Assembly (NCBI GenBank): GCA_050013075.1
Contig: JBEKFZ010000004.1
Span: forward strand, 1-64,000
Length of the DNA: 64,000 nt
Source: JBEKIK01 sp050013075
GTDB taxonomy: Bacteria; Planctomycetota; Planctomycetia; Pirellulales; Thermoguttaceae
Direction: 5' to 3'
The notes beneath the pieces are model-generated. The model did no database searches. It was given only the letters and a program-made list of their open reading frames with translations, and had not been told where the DNA came from. Positions 8,790 through 17,050 of the stretch are shown piece by piece; the first letter of the stretch is position 1, and each line of letters opens with the position of its first letter. The translations under genes and the position numbers were made by a program.

Positions 8790-9716
8790 TCACGCCGTGA
8801 TGCCTTTTGTAAGGGCCATGAAAGCGGTTTCCAGGTTTATTTCATCTTCTTTGAAAAGTTTCAACTTGTAACCCGCCTCGACGAGCATGGTTGCCAATTC
8901 GCTATAGTCGTCCACGTTTTCCTTCAGCGTGACGAAAATTTTCCCCTCGCGGATATCCACGCTTTCCACGAGATTGTTTTGATCGAGCAATTTTGCGGCG
9001 CCTTCCACGTCGCCCCTCACGCCCACGGCCAGCAGTGTGCGTTGGCGGACCTGTTTCATCACGTCCGATACGTTGGCGTTTACCAGCAGTTCGCCGCGTT
9101 CGATAATTCCGACTTTGTTGCAGATGTCGGCCAATTCCGGCAGGATGTGGCTGGAAACCATGATCGTCTTGCCCATCTTGCGAAGCTACTTTAACAGGCC
9201 GCGGATTTCGATTCGCGCCCGCGGGTCCAGACCGCTGGCCGGCTCGTCCAACAAAAGCACCTTGGGATCGTGCAGCAGCACCCGGGCCAGCCCCAGCCGC
9301 TGGGTCATGCCGCGGGAAAGACTGGTGACAAAGGCTTCGCGCTTGTAGCCCAGATCGACCAAATCCAGCACCTCGTTGCAAACCTGCCGCCGCTTGGGTC
9401 CCTTGATGCGATACGCCGCGGCGAAAAATTCCAGGTACTCGATCACCTTCATGTCGTCGTACACGCCGAAAAAGTCGGGCATGTACCCGATCAGCCGACG
9501 GATTTCCTTGGGATGCGTGTAAATCGAATAACCGCATACCGTGGCTTCGCCCCAGGTCGGCTGCAGCAACGTGGCCAGGATCCGCATGGTGGTGGTCTTG
9601 CCCGAGCCGTTCGGGCCGATATATCCGAACAAATCCCCCTCGACCAACTCCAGCGAAAGGTTGTTAATCGCCCGCAATTCACCGTAAACTTTTGTGAGGT
9701 CTTGTGTTTTGATCAT
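8790..9716 (-). pseudogene. ABC transporter ATP-binding protein interrupted by one in-frame amber codon
   Basis: Read through, the frame encodes 308 codon positions of a complete ABC-2-type ATPase. It has Walker A GPNGSGKTTT, signature LSRGMTQRLGLAR, Walker B KVLLLDEPASGLDP and the switch region IMVSSHILPELADICN. Codon 177, at 9188-9186, is TAG where family members usually have glutamate in the stretch RGLLK-x-LRKMGK. A single GAG to TAG change explains it. As written, translation would yield a 176-residue fragment lacking the H-loop. The ATG at 9716 (MIKTQDLTKVYG) is preferred; 19 codons upstream also stay open. No permease gene is adjacent. It lies downstream of a large membrane protein gene in the same direction. 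Confidence 0.82.
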
Positions 9717-9743
9717 GACAGTGGTCAGTGGCCTTCGTTTAGC

Positions 9744-9761
9744 CCCGGAGCTTGCTCCGGG
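9744..9761. repeat. Palindrome of the tagccccgg...ccgggagttttt family
   Basis: The arms cccggag and ctccggg flank cttg and are followed on the plus strand by agttttt. The same layout recurs at 17000-17024. It lies between the ABC ATPase and the upstream membrane protein gene. Confidence 0.6.
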
Positions 9762-9787
9762 AGTTTTTACCACAAATGCAAGTACGG

Positions 9788-12127
9788 TCAGTGGGTTTCG
9801 GTTGAGGAAACCGCATGTTTAACCGGAAAAACAAAACGATACAAAGTGATATGCTTATTCGCCGGGTCGGCCAGCGGTTTTTCATCGCGCAACAGTGCGG
9901 CGCCTTGATTTATTTCCCCCGATTGCTCGGGGCCTTCAGCCGTTAAAATCGCCCGGCCGGTCTTCAACAGATCGCTTAGATCGACGAACGTTTGATATTC
10001 GTTATCCATTCTGGTGTAGCTTTGGCCGTCGATGGCCTTGTAAAACATCATTATCCGCAAGATGTAGGAGACCTCTGCGCTCGATGGATCGTAAGGCGTG
10101 ATTTCCTGGTGGAATTTTTCCCCAAAGATGGCTTTTTTGCCGGTCAGCAGGGTTTTTAATTCACTGCGTTTGGCGTTTTGGTCCAATACGGCGGTTTCGC
10201 CCGGGGCCAGCGTGTGCGCCGCGTTGCCGCTATCCGTACCCAGCTCGTACGCCCAACGGTCATACACCAAAATGCAATTCTTTAGCGTAAAGCCCAGCGT
10301 ATTGGTAATCGAGCCGGAAAGCGATTGCTCCTCGTCGGACAATTCAGCCCGCGGAAAGGCGGCTGTTGAGGCCGACCAGCGTCCAGTGAAGCTTTTCGTC
10401 GACCACACTTGGATCGGCACGCCTTGCATGGCGCGAAGATCGGGAGCGAAGCTGTAGTGTTCGGGCCAGAGCGTGGGATTTGCGCCGTGGGGATTCATGC
10501 CGCCCAGCGCGCCGCCCTGCAACCCCAGCCAGGCAATCCAAGATTGCGCATTTGCATCAATTCGGCCGTCGGGCAGCCGGGGTTGCAAGGACAGATTGAA
10601 CGAATCCATGCGCGGGCTGAAAACGTTCAGCCACGTCGTGCCGCGCACAAAGCCCGATGCCGCGTCCACGTCCACCAAATCGGCCTGATTCACCCGAAGC
10701 CGGTCGCCTTTCATGTAATATGCCAGCATCAGCGCGGCGCCGCTTACAGCCACGACGATTACCGGAAAACTGAGCCACGTCCATTCCATGCGGCGGACAA
10801 ATTTACGCAGGAAAAAGTAATCGCCGGGCCCAATGAGCAGAATATAAAAGATGATCATCGACGCCACGAACCAAAAGGGAATGATCCGCACGCCGGTAAA
10901 CGCGTCCAACGCGCTGCGGAGTTGGCCCGAAAGGTCGGTATATTTGTTGTGCATAAGCGCGGCATCGCCGGACTGCTCTTCGCCGCGGCCTGCGGGCAAA
11001 TCAAGCAATTTGGCTATAAGCAGAGGGCGATCGCTCCATTTGCCCAGCGGCCCACGGTCCAGATCGGCGGCCACGAAAACAATCTGCCCCAGGCCTCGCG
11101 CCGTGCGGACGATAAGCGGCAAATCCATTTCGCGGGCTTCGATAAGGCCCTGGATATCCGCCAGTTTCGCCGCCTGAACGGCGGATTTGTCACTCTGCCC
11201 TTGAGGCACGGCGACCGTACTGCCGCAATACATTTCCAAAGCCGCCGTCTGCCTGAGCGAAACTATTTTTTCCAAACGGCCCGGGACGAATCGCGCAAGC
11301 GGCGAATCTTTCGCCAGCGCCTCGTCAGCCCGTGAACCCACGCACAGCACCAATCGCCCGCCCATGCGTATCCACTGGTCCAAGGCGTCCAGCCGGGCGT
11401 CATCGGTCGTGAGTTTCTCATACGGTTCGGCCTGGCTTGTGGAAAGCACCAGGGCGTCCACCCCTTCGTATCCGTACCAGCGCGTCGGCAATTGGCCGAC
11501 GTCGTCCACCCGGGCCACGACCGGCCGATGTTCAAGATCCATTTCCTTTAATCGCGGATTATCTTCAATTCCCACCGTCGTCGGCCCGACGCTGACCACC
11601 AGCGGCTGCGCTTCCAGCGGATACATAAAATGATCTTGATCGGCCTTATCGGACGACTCCATGATTTTACCGGCGGCCACGCGCCCGTCGACTATGTACT
11701 CCACCTTTAACTGGCTTACAACCTGGCCGATGCGGACGTAAAGCAAGACGGTCGTCCGCCGGCCGGGCAATACCCGACAGGGTTCGTCAGGCGGCGTAAG
11801 AACGCGGCTGGGAATGCCGTCACCATCGGGCACGGTCGCGGACAGCGTGCCGGAAAGCGGTTCGCTTCCGCCTAAAAGCGTAATTTCCACCGGCGTCCAC
11901 AGCCCGACCTTGGATCGCTCCCCAATGCCCACCCGAACGCCGACAATCTCCGGCGGCTTGACATTTTCGGCCAGAACCGGGCTCGCGATGAGAGAAACCA
12001 GGAGGGCAATAATAAAAAGGATGAGGGATGAAGGATGAAGGATGAGAACAAAAGGCTGTAGGCCGGAGGCTTTAGGCCGGAGGAATGAAAACTGATAACT
12101 GAAAACAGAAAACAGAAAACTAATCAT
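9788..12127 (-). CDS. Large secreted/membrane protein with GATase-like segment (function unknown)
   Basis: The protein has 779 residues. The N-terminal hydrophobic stretch LILFIIALLVSLIASPVLAE reads as a signal segment. A segment VDALVLSTSQAEP to GGRLVLCVG looks like the glutamine-amidotransferase-type fold seen in GldG-like or DUF4350-like proteins. Two membrane helices follow around FWFVASMIIFYILLIGPGDY and WLSFPVIVVAVSGAALML. The ATG at 12127 overlaps the stop of the MazG-like gene as ATGA, which supports it. Residues 2-36 are encoded by intergenic heptad repeats (SFLFSVFSYQFSFLR, then LHPSSL). Together with the following ABC ATPase it may belong to a gliding- or export-type ABC system; this is inference from context. 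Confidence 0.65.
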   Translation of the reverse strand: MISFLFSVFSYQFSFLRPKASGLQPFVLILHPSSLILFIIALLVSLIASPVLAENVKPPEIVGVRVGIGERSKVGLWTPVEITLLGGSEPLSGTLSATVPDGDGIPSRVLTPPDEPCRVLPGRRTTVLLYVRIGQVVSQLKVEYIVDGRVAAGKIMESSDKADQDHFMYPLEAQPLVVSVGPTTVGIEDNPRLKEMDLEHRPVVARVDDVGQLPTRWYGYEGVDALVLSTSQAEPYEKLTTDDARLDALDQWIRMGGRLVLCVGSRADEALAKDSPLARFVPGRLEKIVSLRQTAALEMYCGSTVAVPQGQSDKSAVQAAKLADIQGLIEAREMDLPLIVRTARGLGQIVFVAADLDRGPLGKWSDRPLLIAKLLDLPAGRGEEQSGDAALMHNKYTDLSGQLRSALDAFTGVRIIPFWFVASMIIFYILLIGPGDYFFLRKFVRRMEWTWLSFPVIVVAVSGAALMLAYYMKGDRLRVNQADLVDVDAASGFVRGTTWLNVFSPRMDSFNLSLQPRLPDGRIDANAQSWIAWLGLQGGALGGMNPHGANPTLWPEHYSFAPDLRAMQGVPIQVWSTKSFTGRWSASTAAFPRAELSDEEQSLSGSITNTLGFTLKNCILVYDRWAYELGTDSGNAAHTLAPGETAVLDQNAKRSELKTLLTGKKAIFGEKFHQEITPYDPSSAEVSYILRIMMFYKAIDGQSYTRMDNEYQTFVDLSDLLKTGRAILTAEGPEQSGEINQGAALLRDEKPLADPANKHITLYRFVFPVKHAVSSTETH
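12000..12122. repeat. Heptad arrays forming the 5' coding end of the membrane protein
   Basis: Three arrays in a row, read on the plus strand: ggatgag/ggatgaa units near 12018-12046, ggccgga-type units near 12053-12083, and aactgaa/aacagaa units near 12086-12120. All have a seven-base period. They are translated on the minus strand. Confidence 0.7.
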
Positions 12128-12483
12128 GGTTTTCCCGCATCCGGACAAGTGCACACGAACCGGCCGCAGCCCGGGCAGCCGGACCCGTATTTTCGCATTA
12201 CCGCCTCGCTGAGATCGACCCCGGCCACGTTGGCGATCGTGGTCAACCAGGCCAGCACGTCGGCGAATTCCCCGGAGCGCTCGTGGTCCGTTCCGTTGCG
12301 GAGCGCGGAGGCCAACTCGCCCACCTCCTCCATCAGCCACATGAAGGTCCCTTCCACTCCCCTGGCAACGTCCTTTTCCATGTACATCCGCCGGATTAGC
12401 GACTGGAAATCGGCCAGGGTCACGGCCTGAGCCGGAACGGTCGGTTTAGGCAGGTTCAAATTAGAGGGATCGTCTTGGGGCAT
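12124..12483 (-). CDS. MazG-like nucleotide pyrophosphohydrolase
   Basis: This 119-residue protein has the MazG helical metal-binding pattern: EEVGELASAL, then GEFADVLAWL, giving E-E-x-x-E and E-x-x-D. These enzymes hydrolyse nucleoside triphosphates to monophosphates, often as housecleaning. After the MazG core the C-terminus adds a cysteine cluster, CPGCGRFVCTC, probably a small zinc site, which is not part of the standard fold. The stop codon overlaps the start of the downstream gene as ATGA, so the two are probably translationally coupled. Heptad repeats lie directly upstream (12490-12530). Confidence 0.8.
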   Translation of the reverse strand: MPQDDPSNLNLPKPTVPAQAVTLADFQSLIRRMYMEKDVARGVEGTFMWLMEEVGELASALRNGTDHERSGEFADVLAWLTTIANVAGVDLSEAVMRKYGSGCPGCGRFVCTCPDAGKP

Positions 12484-12487
12484 ATAT

Positions 12488-12530
12488 GAGGCAATAGGTT
12501 ATAGGCGATAGGTGGTAGACTATAGACTGC
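12488..12530. repeat. Heptad array (ggttata, ggcgata, ggtggta, gactata)
   Basis: Degenerate seven-base units ggcaata, ggttata, ggcgata, ggtggta, gactata and gactgca follow one another directly upstream of the MazG-like gene. The rest of the gap to 12807 holds palindromes (about 12645-12700, with gcgaccaatggtcgc) and ccaatcc heptads at 12788-12806, but no gene that I can see. Confidence 0.65.
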
Positions 12531-12807
12531 AGGGATAATGGAATGTCAATTATTACATTATCCCACTTTCCCGTTTTACACAATCCTTCCCCCCTTTGAC
12601 ATGAATCAAATTGCTACTTACCATATTTTAACAAATCCCCAATCCCATAGCGCGGCCTACGACCGCAACTAAAGCGCGACCAATGGTCGCGGCTTTATAT
12701 AATGAATAAAATACCGTACCCTATGTACACAAAATGCGCTCCCCTACGGGTCGCGGCTAAACTAATTATTGATCTCCGATCTAATTACCAATCCCCAATC
12801 CCCAATC

Positions 12808-13137
12808 ATGAAACCCACGATAACTTACGATGATTTTGCAAAACTCGATCTCCGCATAGCCACCGTACTGGCCGCGAGGGAACATCCCAATGCCGACAAG
12901 CTGATGTTGCTTACGATCAAAATGGGCGAGGAAGAAAAACAAATCGTGGCCGGCATCCGGACCTATTACCAACCGCAGGATTTGGTCGGCCGCCAAATCG
13001 TGGTTGTGAACAATCTCCAGGAGGTCGTGCTTCGCGGCGAGGAATCGCACGGTATGTTGCTGGCCGCCAGCGACGCGCAAGGCGTGGTGCTCTTGCGTCC
13101 CGACCGCGAATGTGAATCCGGGGCGACGGTGAAATAA
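12808..13137 (+). CDS. Stand-alone tRNA-binding domain protein (MetRS beta / CsaA-like)
   Basis: The 109-residue protein matches the EMAP/OB-fold tRNA-binding domain found at the C-terminus of methionyl-tRNA synthetase. Key blocks are YDDFAKLDLRIATVLAAREH, ADKLMLLTIKMG, and LRGEESHGMLLAAS. No catalytic synthetase domain is attached or adjacent, so it may act as a separate beta subunit or as a CsaA-like chaperone. The ATG at 12808 directly follows a ccaatcc heptad array; a TTG 13 codons upstream is open but would translate the repeat, so it is not preferred. Confidence 0.85.
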   Translation: MKPTITYDDFAKLDLRIATVLAAREHPNADKLMLLTIKMGEEEKQIVAGIRTYYQPQDLVGRQIVVVNNLQEVVLRGEESHGMLLAASDAQGVVLLRPDRECESGATVK

Positions 13138-13148
13138 GCCGGAATTCG

Positions 13149-13180
13149 GCGGTTTAGCCCCGGCACTTGTGCCAGGCGAT
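13149..13180. repeat. Palindrome of the tagccccggcacttgtgcc family
   Basis: The core ggcac-tt-gtgcc lies at 13162-13173 in the context tttagcccc. It sits between convergent genes and belongs to the same family as 17000-17024 and 38489-38510. Confidence 0.5.
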
Positions 13181-13192
13181 GATCTAACAAAA

Positions 13193-14041
13193 TTATTCAA
13201 AAAGCCATTCCACCACTTGCACCAATCCGTTTTCGTCGTGCGTTGGAGCGACTCGGTCCGCGGCGGCTTTTACCTCCGGCAGGGCGTTGCCCATGGCCAC
13301 GCCAAGGCCGGCCGCGCGAATCATGGGAATGTCGTTCACGTCGTCGCCCACCGCGCAGATTTCCGCCTCCTCTATCCCCAAACTCTCGGCCAGCCGTTTT
13401 ACGCCCGACCACTTGCTCACGCCAGCGGGCGCAATCTCCGCCAAAAACCCCCGATAACGCGGGCTGCGCAGCACGTGAGTCGTAATCCGGCCGGACAACG
13501 TGCCGTGCAGAATTTGTTCCAATATCAGCATTTGATCCTTGGCGCCCATTGTAAAAACCGAAAACACGTCCGGCGGCGGGTTGCTTATCAAATTCGGCCA
13601 AATCCGCCCGTCATTGGAATTCAGATCGAGATATTCCTGCAATTCCGGGGTTTTAACCTTTGCCCGGGCAAGGTAAAAGTCGAATCCCTCGGCAAAGGTA
13701 TCGGCGCAGAGCAGCGGATCATATCCGCCTTGGTCGATCAGCCGCAAAATCTGCCTGAGCAATTGCGGATCAAAGGTCGTTTTGTGCAAAGTGCGATGAT
13801 CCTTGGGATCCTTGACAAGCGCCCCGCCGGCGGTTATCAGCGGCACGTCGATGCCCAACGGTTCGACAAGGTGCAGCGTGCGGCTGTACCGCCGTCCGGT
13901 GGCCAGCACCACCTGAATGCCCGCCCTGCCCGCCCGGATCAACGCCTCTTGGGTGTCAGGAGTCAATTCGTCCCGGCTGTTGACCAGCGTACCGTCAATG
14001 TCTATGGCTAAAAGCCGGTAAATTGTCGATTGTGTGTGCAT
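13193..14041 (-). CDS. Cof-type HAD hydrolase
   Basis: The 282-residue HAD phosphatase has motif I DIDGTLVNS near residue 13, motif II VVLATGRR, and the closing motif GDDVNDIPMIRAAG. A C2-type cap lies between. The Cof subfamily dephosphorylates sugar phosphates, nucleotides or cofactor intermediates with broad specificity; the substrate cannot be read here. It is transcribed towards the tRNA-binding protein gene and follows pgi in the same direction after about 130 bases that contain heptad repeats. Confidence 0.88.
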   Translation of the reverse strand: MHTQSTIYRLLAIDIDGTLVNSRDELTPDTQEALIRAGRAGIQVVLATGRRYSRTLHLVEPLGIDVPLITAGGALVKDPKDHRTLHKTTFDPQLLRQILRLIDQGGYDPLLCADTFAEGFDFYLARAKVKTPELQEYLDLNSNDGRIWPNLISNPPPDVFSVFTMGAKDQMLILEQILHGTLSGRITTHVLRSPRYRGFLAEIAPAGVSKWSGVKRLAESLGIEEAEICAVGDDVNDIPMIRAAGLGVAMGNALPEVKAAADRVAPTHDENGLVQVVEWLFE

Positions 14042-14097
14042 CGTTGGCGATTTTTAGTTCATGGCAATAGGCGCCGCGAAACCGCAAGTCGTTTTTA

Positions 14098-14192
14098 TCA
14101 AGTTTTCAGTTCTCAGTAATCAGTTTTCATTCCTCCGGCCTACAGCCTCCGGCCTTTTGCCTTCATCCTTCATCCCTCATCCTTCATCCTTT
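14098..14192. repeat. Heptad arrays between pgi and the Cof gene
   Basis: tcagttt/tcagttc units, then cctccgg-type units, then tcatcct/tcatccc units follow in the same order as the arrays at 12000-12122. The last array enters the 3' end of pgi and supplies its stop codon. Confidence 0.7.
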
Positions 14193-15603
14193 CGCCCCTT
14201 AAAATGGCGTTCATATTTCTCTTATAAGCCTCCACGCCGGGCTGGCCGTAGGGATTTATGCCCATCAGCCGGCCTTCGGCCACCGTGGCGATCATAAGCA
14301 TCTGGAACAACTGTCCCAGCGAGACTTCATCCAATTGGGGCAAATGGATCGAAGCCGTGCGCCGATAATCCTCGGCGTATGCCCGGTTTGTGCCCTCGAT
14401 GGCGGCGCTAAGGATGTCCGGCAAGGTTTTGCCCGCCAACTCGTTCAGCTTGTCTTGATCGAATTTTGATTTTTCCACGGCGATTATCCGGCGTTGCGGC
14501 TTATCGACGATCAGGTTTGTTATCAGTTTGTCGCGGCGGCCTTCCTGATGCTGCTGGCCCCGGGAATGAAGATCGCGCGTGTTAACTACCGTCAGCGGCG
14601 TGGCCCCCTGTCCGTGCTTGCCCAGACTTTCCGCGAGCAATTGGTCGTACCACAATCCCACGGCCTCCAATCCTTTTCCCCAGGTCGAAAGCACTCGGAT
14701 CGTCGCTCCGCGCATGGTTTCCATCAAGTGCGAAATGCCGGCATAAGCCAAGGGCGGATTTTCCAGCGGCGCGGCTGTGTGGAAGCGTTCGTTCATCGCC
14801 GCGGCCCCTTCCAGCAGACGCACCACGTCTAGTCCCATGATCGCAGCGGGCAACAATCCAACGGCGGTGAAAATCGAATATCTTCCGCCCACGCCGTCTG
14901 GAATGGGAAACGCCGTCGGGCAGCCCAAGGCCTTGGACAGTTCGCGCAAACGTCCTTTCTCGCCGGTCACGGGCACTATTCGCCTGCACAGTTTTTCCTC
15001 GTTCCCCTTGCACGATTTGCGCAAGGCTTCCAGGAACACGCGAAAGGCCGCGGCCGGCTCAAGCGTCCCGCCGCTTTTGCTTATGACCACGATTGCCCAG
15101 TCGTCGTCGCCCTCGACCAAATCCAAAAGCCCTTCGACGGCATCGTTGTCCACGTTATTACCTTCAAAATAAATCCTCGGTCGGCCGCCCCGGCGCTTGC
15201 GCAATAACTCGTTGTGATAGGGATGGCAGCAGGCCTCCATCAACGCCCGCCCGCCCATGTACGATCCGCCGATCCCCAGCACTATCACCCGATCGACCTC
15301 CTTGGCCAATCGGTCGGCCGTGGCAATGATCTTGTCCAGCAATTGCCGGTCTTGGCCCAAAAAACTCTCGGGCAGTGCGAAAAACCCGGCGTCGAACGGT
15401 TGTTTTTCCGCCGGGATCGGTCCGCCTTTCCCGTAAAGATCAAGATTCCAGTACATTTCCCGCCGTACGGATTCCAGACGCGGGATCAAAAATTTCAAAT
15501 CCGCATCGAGCAAACCAGTTTGTTGGGCAATCTGCGCAGCTTTATCCGGGGCGATCAAACCCGAATAATCGTAAGTAATCGGAGTGATGGAGTTTGTGTT
15601 CAT
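14170..15603 (-). CDS. pgi: Glucose-6-phosphate isomerase
   Basis: The enzyme interconverts glucose-6-phosphate and fructose-6-phosphate in glycolysis. At 477 residues it is shorter than the 550-residue enterobacterial type and matches the compact bacterial form. The sugar-phosphate binding stretch IVLGIGGSYMGGRALMEA and the block VVISKSGGTLEP are clear. The last residues, MKDEG, are encoded by the ggatgaa heptad array that also gives the TGA stop, so the natural C-terminus may have been altered by repeat insertion. It diverges from the phosphoglycerate mutase gene, another glycolytic enzyme. Confidence 0.93.
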   Translation of the reverse strand: MNTNSITPITYDYSGLIAPDKAAQIAQQTGLLDADLKFLIPRLESVRREMYWNLDLYGKGGPIPAEKQPFDAGFFALPESFLGQDRQLLDKIIATADRLAKEVDRVIVLGIGGSYMGGRALMEACCHPYHNELLRKRRGGRPRIYFEGNNVDNDAVEGLLDLVEGDDDWAIVVISKSGGTLEPAAAFRVFLEALRKSCKGNEEKLCRRIVPVTGEKGRLRELSKALGCPTAFPIPDGVGGRYSIFTAVGLLPAAIMGLDVVRLLEGAAAMNERFHTAAPLENPPLAYAGISHLMETMRGATIRVLSTWGKGLEAVGLWYDQLLAESLGKHGQGATPLTVVNTRDLHSRGQQHQEGRRDKLITNLIVDKPQRRIIAVEKSKFDQDKLNELAGKTLPDILSAAIEGTNRAYAEDYRRTASIHLPQLDEVSLGQLFQMLMIATVAEGRLMGINPYGQPGVEAYKRNMNAILRGERMKDEG

Positions 15604-15680
15604 GGTCTTGCCTTCCTGGAACTTTTTGTTACTAATGGGAAATTCTATCCCCCCGCGAAAATAATAAAAGGAGGCCGAAA

Positions 15681-16886
15681 ATGGATATTCAGTCGCTTGT
15701 CCGCGAATTAAAGCTCAAAAACGACAACAAAATCGTGATGCTGGTGGCCGACGGCCTGGGCGGACTGCCCGTCGAGCCGGGTGGACCGACCGAATTGGAG
15801 GCCGCCAAAACCCCCAATCTCGACACCCTGGCCAAACAAGGCGTGCAAGGCTTGTCGATCCCCATCGCCCCGGGCATCACTCCCGGCTCCGGGCCGGGAC
15901 ACCTCGGGCTTTTCGGCTACGATCCGGTGAAATATCTCATCGGCCGCGGCGCCCTGGAGGCCACCGGCGTGGGCTTCAAACTGGGACCTAAAGACGTCGC
16001 CGTCCGCTGCAACTTCTGCACGCTCGATGCACAGGGCAACATAACCGACCGCCGAGCAGGACGAATCCCCACCGAGGAAAGCGCTCCATTGGCAATCAAA
16101 CTCCGCCAGGTAAAGATCCCCAAGGTCGAGGTTTTTGTCGAGCCGGTCAAGGAGCACCGCTTTTGCGTGATCTTCCGCGGCGAAGGCTTAGGCGGCGATG
16201 TGGCCGACACCGATCCACAAAAAACCGGAGTACCACCGCTCGATCCCGTGGCCGCCAACCTGCAAAACCAACGCACCGCCGACGTGGCCCGTCAGTTCAT
16301 CGCCCAGGCCCGGGCGATTCTTATCGACCAGCCCAAGGCCAACGGCCTGACCATGCGCGGTTTTTCGGCCGCTCCGCACATTCCCACTTACGAGGAAGTT
16401 TACGGCCTGAAACCGGCCGCCATCGCGGTCTATCCCATGTACAAGGGCCTGGCCCAATTGGTAGGCATGGAGATCGTCGGCAAGCCCAACACCCTGGCCG
16501 AGGAAATCGACGTCCTGGAGCAGGCCTGGAACGACTACGATTTCTTTTTCGTCCACTTCAAATACACCGACAGTCGCGGCGAGGACGGCAATTTTACCGA
16601 GAAAGTGAAAATGATCGAGCAGTTCGACTCCGTCGTGCCCCGGGTGATGAAACTAAAACCCAAGGTGCTCGTCGTTACCGGCGACCACAGCACGCCCGCC
16701 CGGCTGGCCGGCCACAGTTGGCATCCCGTGCCCACGCTCCTGGTTTCGGATACCTGCCGCCCCGACGGCCAACAAGTCTTTGGAGAACGCAATGCCCTGA
16801 TGGGCGGCCTTGGCCAATTCCAGGCGATCTATCTCATGCCCCTGGCCCTTGCCCATGCCGAAAAACTCGCCAAATTCGGGGCGTAA
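15681..16886 (+). CDS. apgM: Cofactor-independent phosphoglycerate mutase, archaeal type
   Basis: Interconverts 3- and 2-phosphoglycerate. It has 401 residues, and the alkaline-phosphatase-like metal motif VMLVADGLGGLP lies near the N-terminus, followed by the family block AAKTPNLDTLAKQG and ITPGSGPGHLGLFGYDP. The C-terminal metal site VVTGDHSTPARLAGHSWHPV is present. The active-site Ser is in PGSGPGH. This is the aPGAM type and not the larger GpmI type. A strong ribosome binding site, aggagg, lies 8-13 bases before the ATG. It is divergent from pgi. Confidence 0.93.
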   Translation: MDIQSLVRELKLKNDNKIVMLVADGLGGLPVEPGGPTELEAAKTPNLDTLAKQGVQGLSIPIAPGITPGSGPGHLGLFGYDPVKYLIGRGALEATGVGFKLGPKDVAVRCNFCTLDAQGNITDRRAGRIPTEESAPLAIKLRQVKIPKVEVFVEPVKEHRFCVIFRGEGLGGDVADTDPQKTGVPPLDPVAANLQNQRTADVARQFIAQARAILIDQPKANGLTMRGFSAAPHIPTYEEVYGLKPAAIAVYPMYKGLAQLVGMEIVGKPNTLAEEIDVLEQAWNDYDFFFVHFKYTDSRGEDGNFTEKVKMIEQFDSVVPRVMKLKPKVLVVTGDHSTPARLAGHSWHPVPTLLVSDTCRPDGQQVFGERNALMGGLGQFQAIYLMPLALAHAEKLAKFGA

Positions 16887-16939
16887 AGTAGGGATTGGGG
16901 ATCAGGAATTAGGAGCAAGTGGGTTATTGGATGGTAAGG

Positions 16940-17024
16940 GGTGGGCAGTTAGGGGTGGGCAGTTCACTGCCCACTAATATTTTTTGAATCCCGTTTAGCC
17001 CCGGCACTCGTGCCGGGAGTTTTT
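16940..17024. repeat. Palindromes between apgM and cbiX, possible two-way terminator
   Basis: A gggcagtt...actgccca palindrome lies around 16950-16974. A second hairpin has arms cccggcac at 17000-17007 and gtgccggg at 17010-17017, followed by agttttt. The second has the form of an intrinsic terminator for apgM. Gene order is convergent. Heptads (gggattg, gggatca, ggaatta) start directly after the apgM stop. Confidence 0.6.
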
Positions 17025-17050
17025 GCGAAACCACAAGCGGTTTCATTGGT

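Noticed and set aside
12769..12807. Upstream TTG start of the tRNA-binding protein
   Set aside because: It would translate the ccaatcc heptad array; the ATG at 12808 matches the family start.
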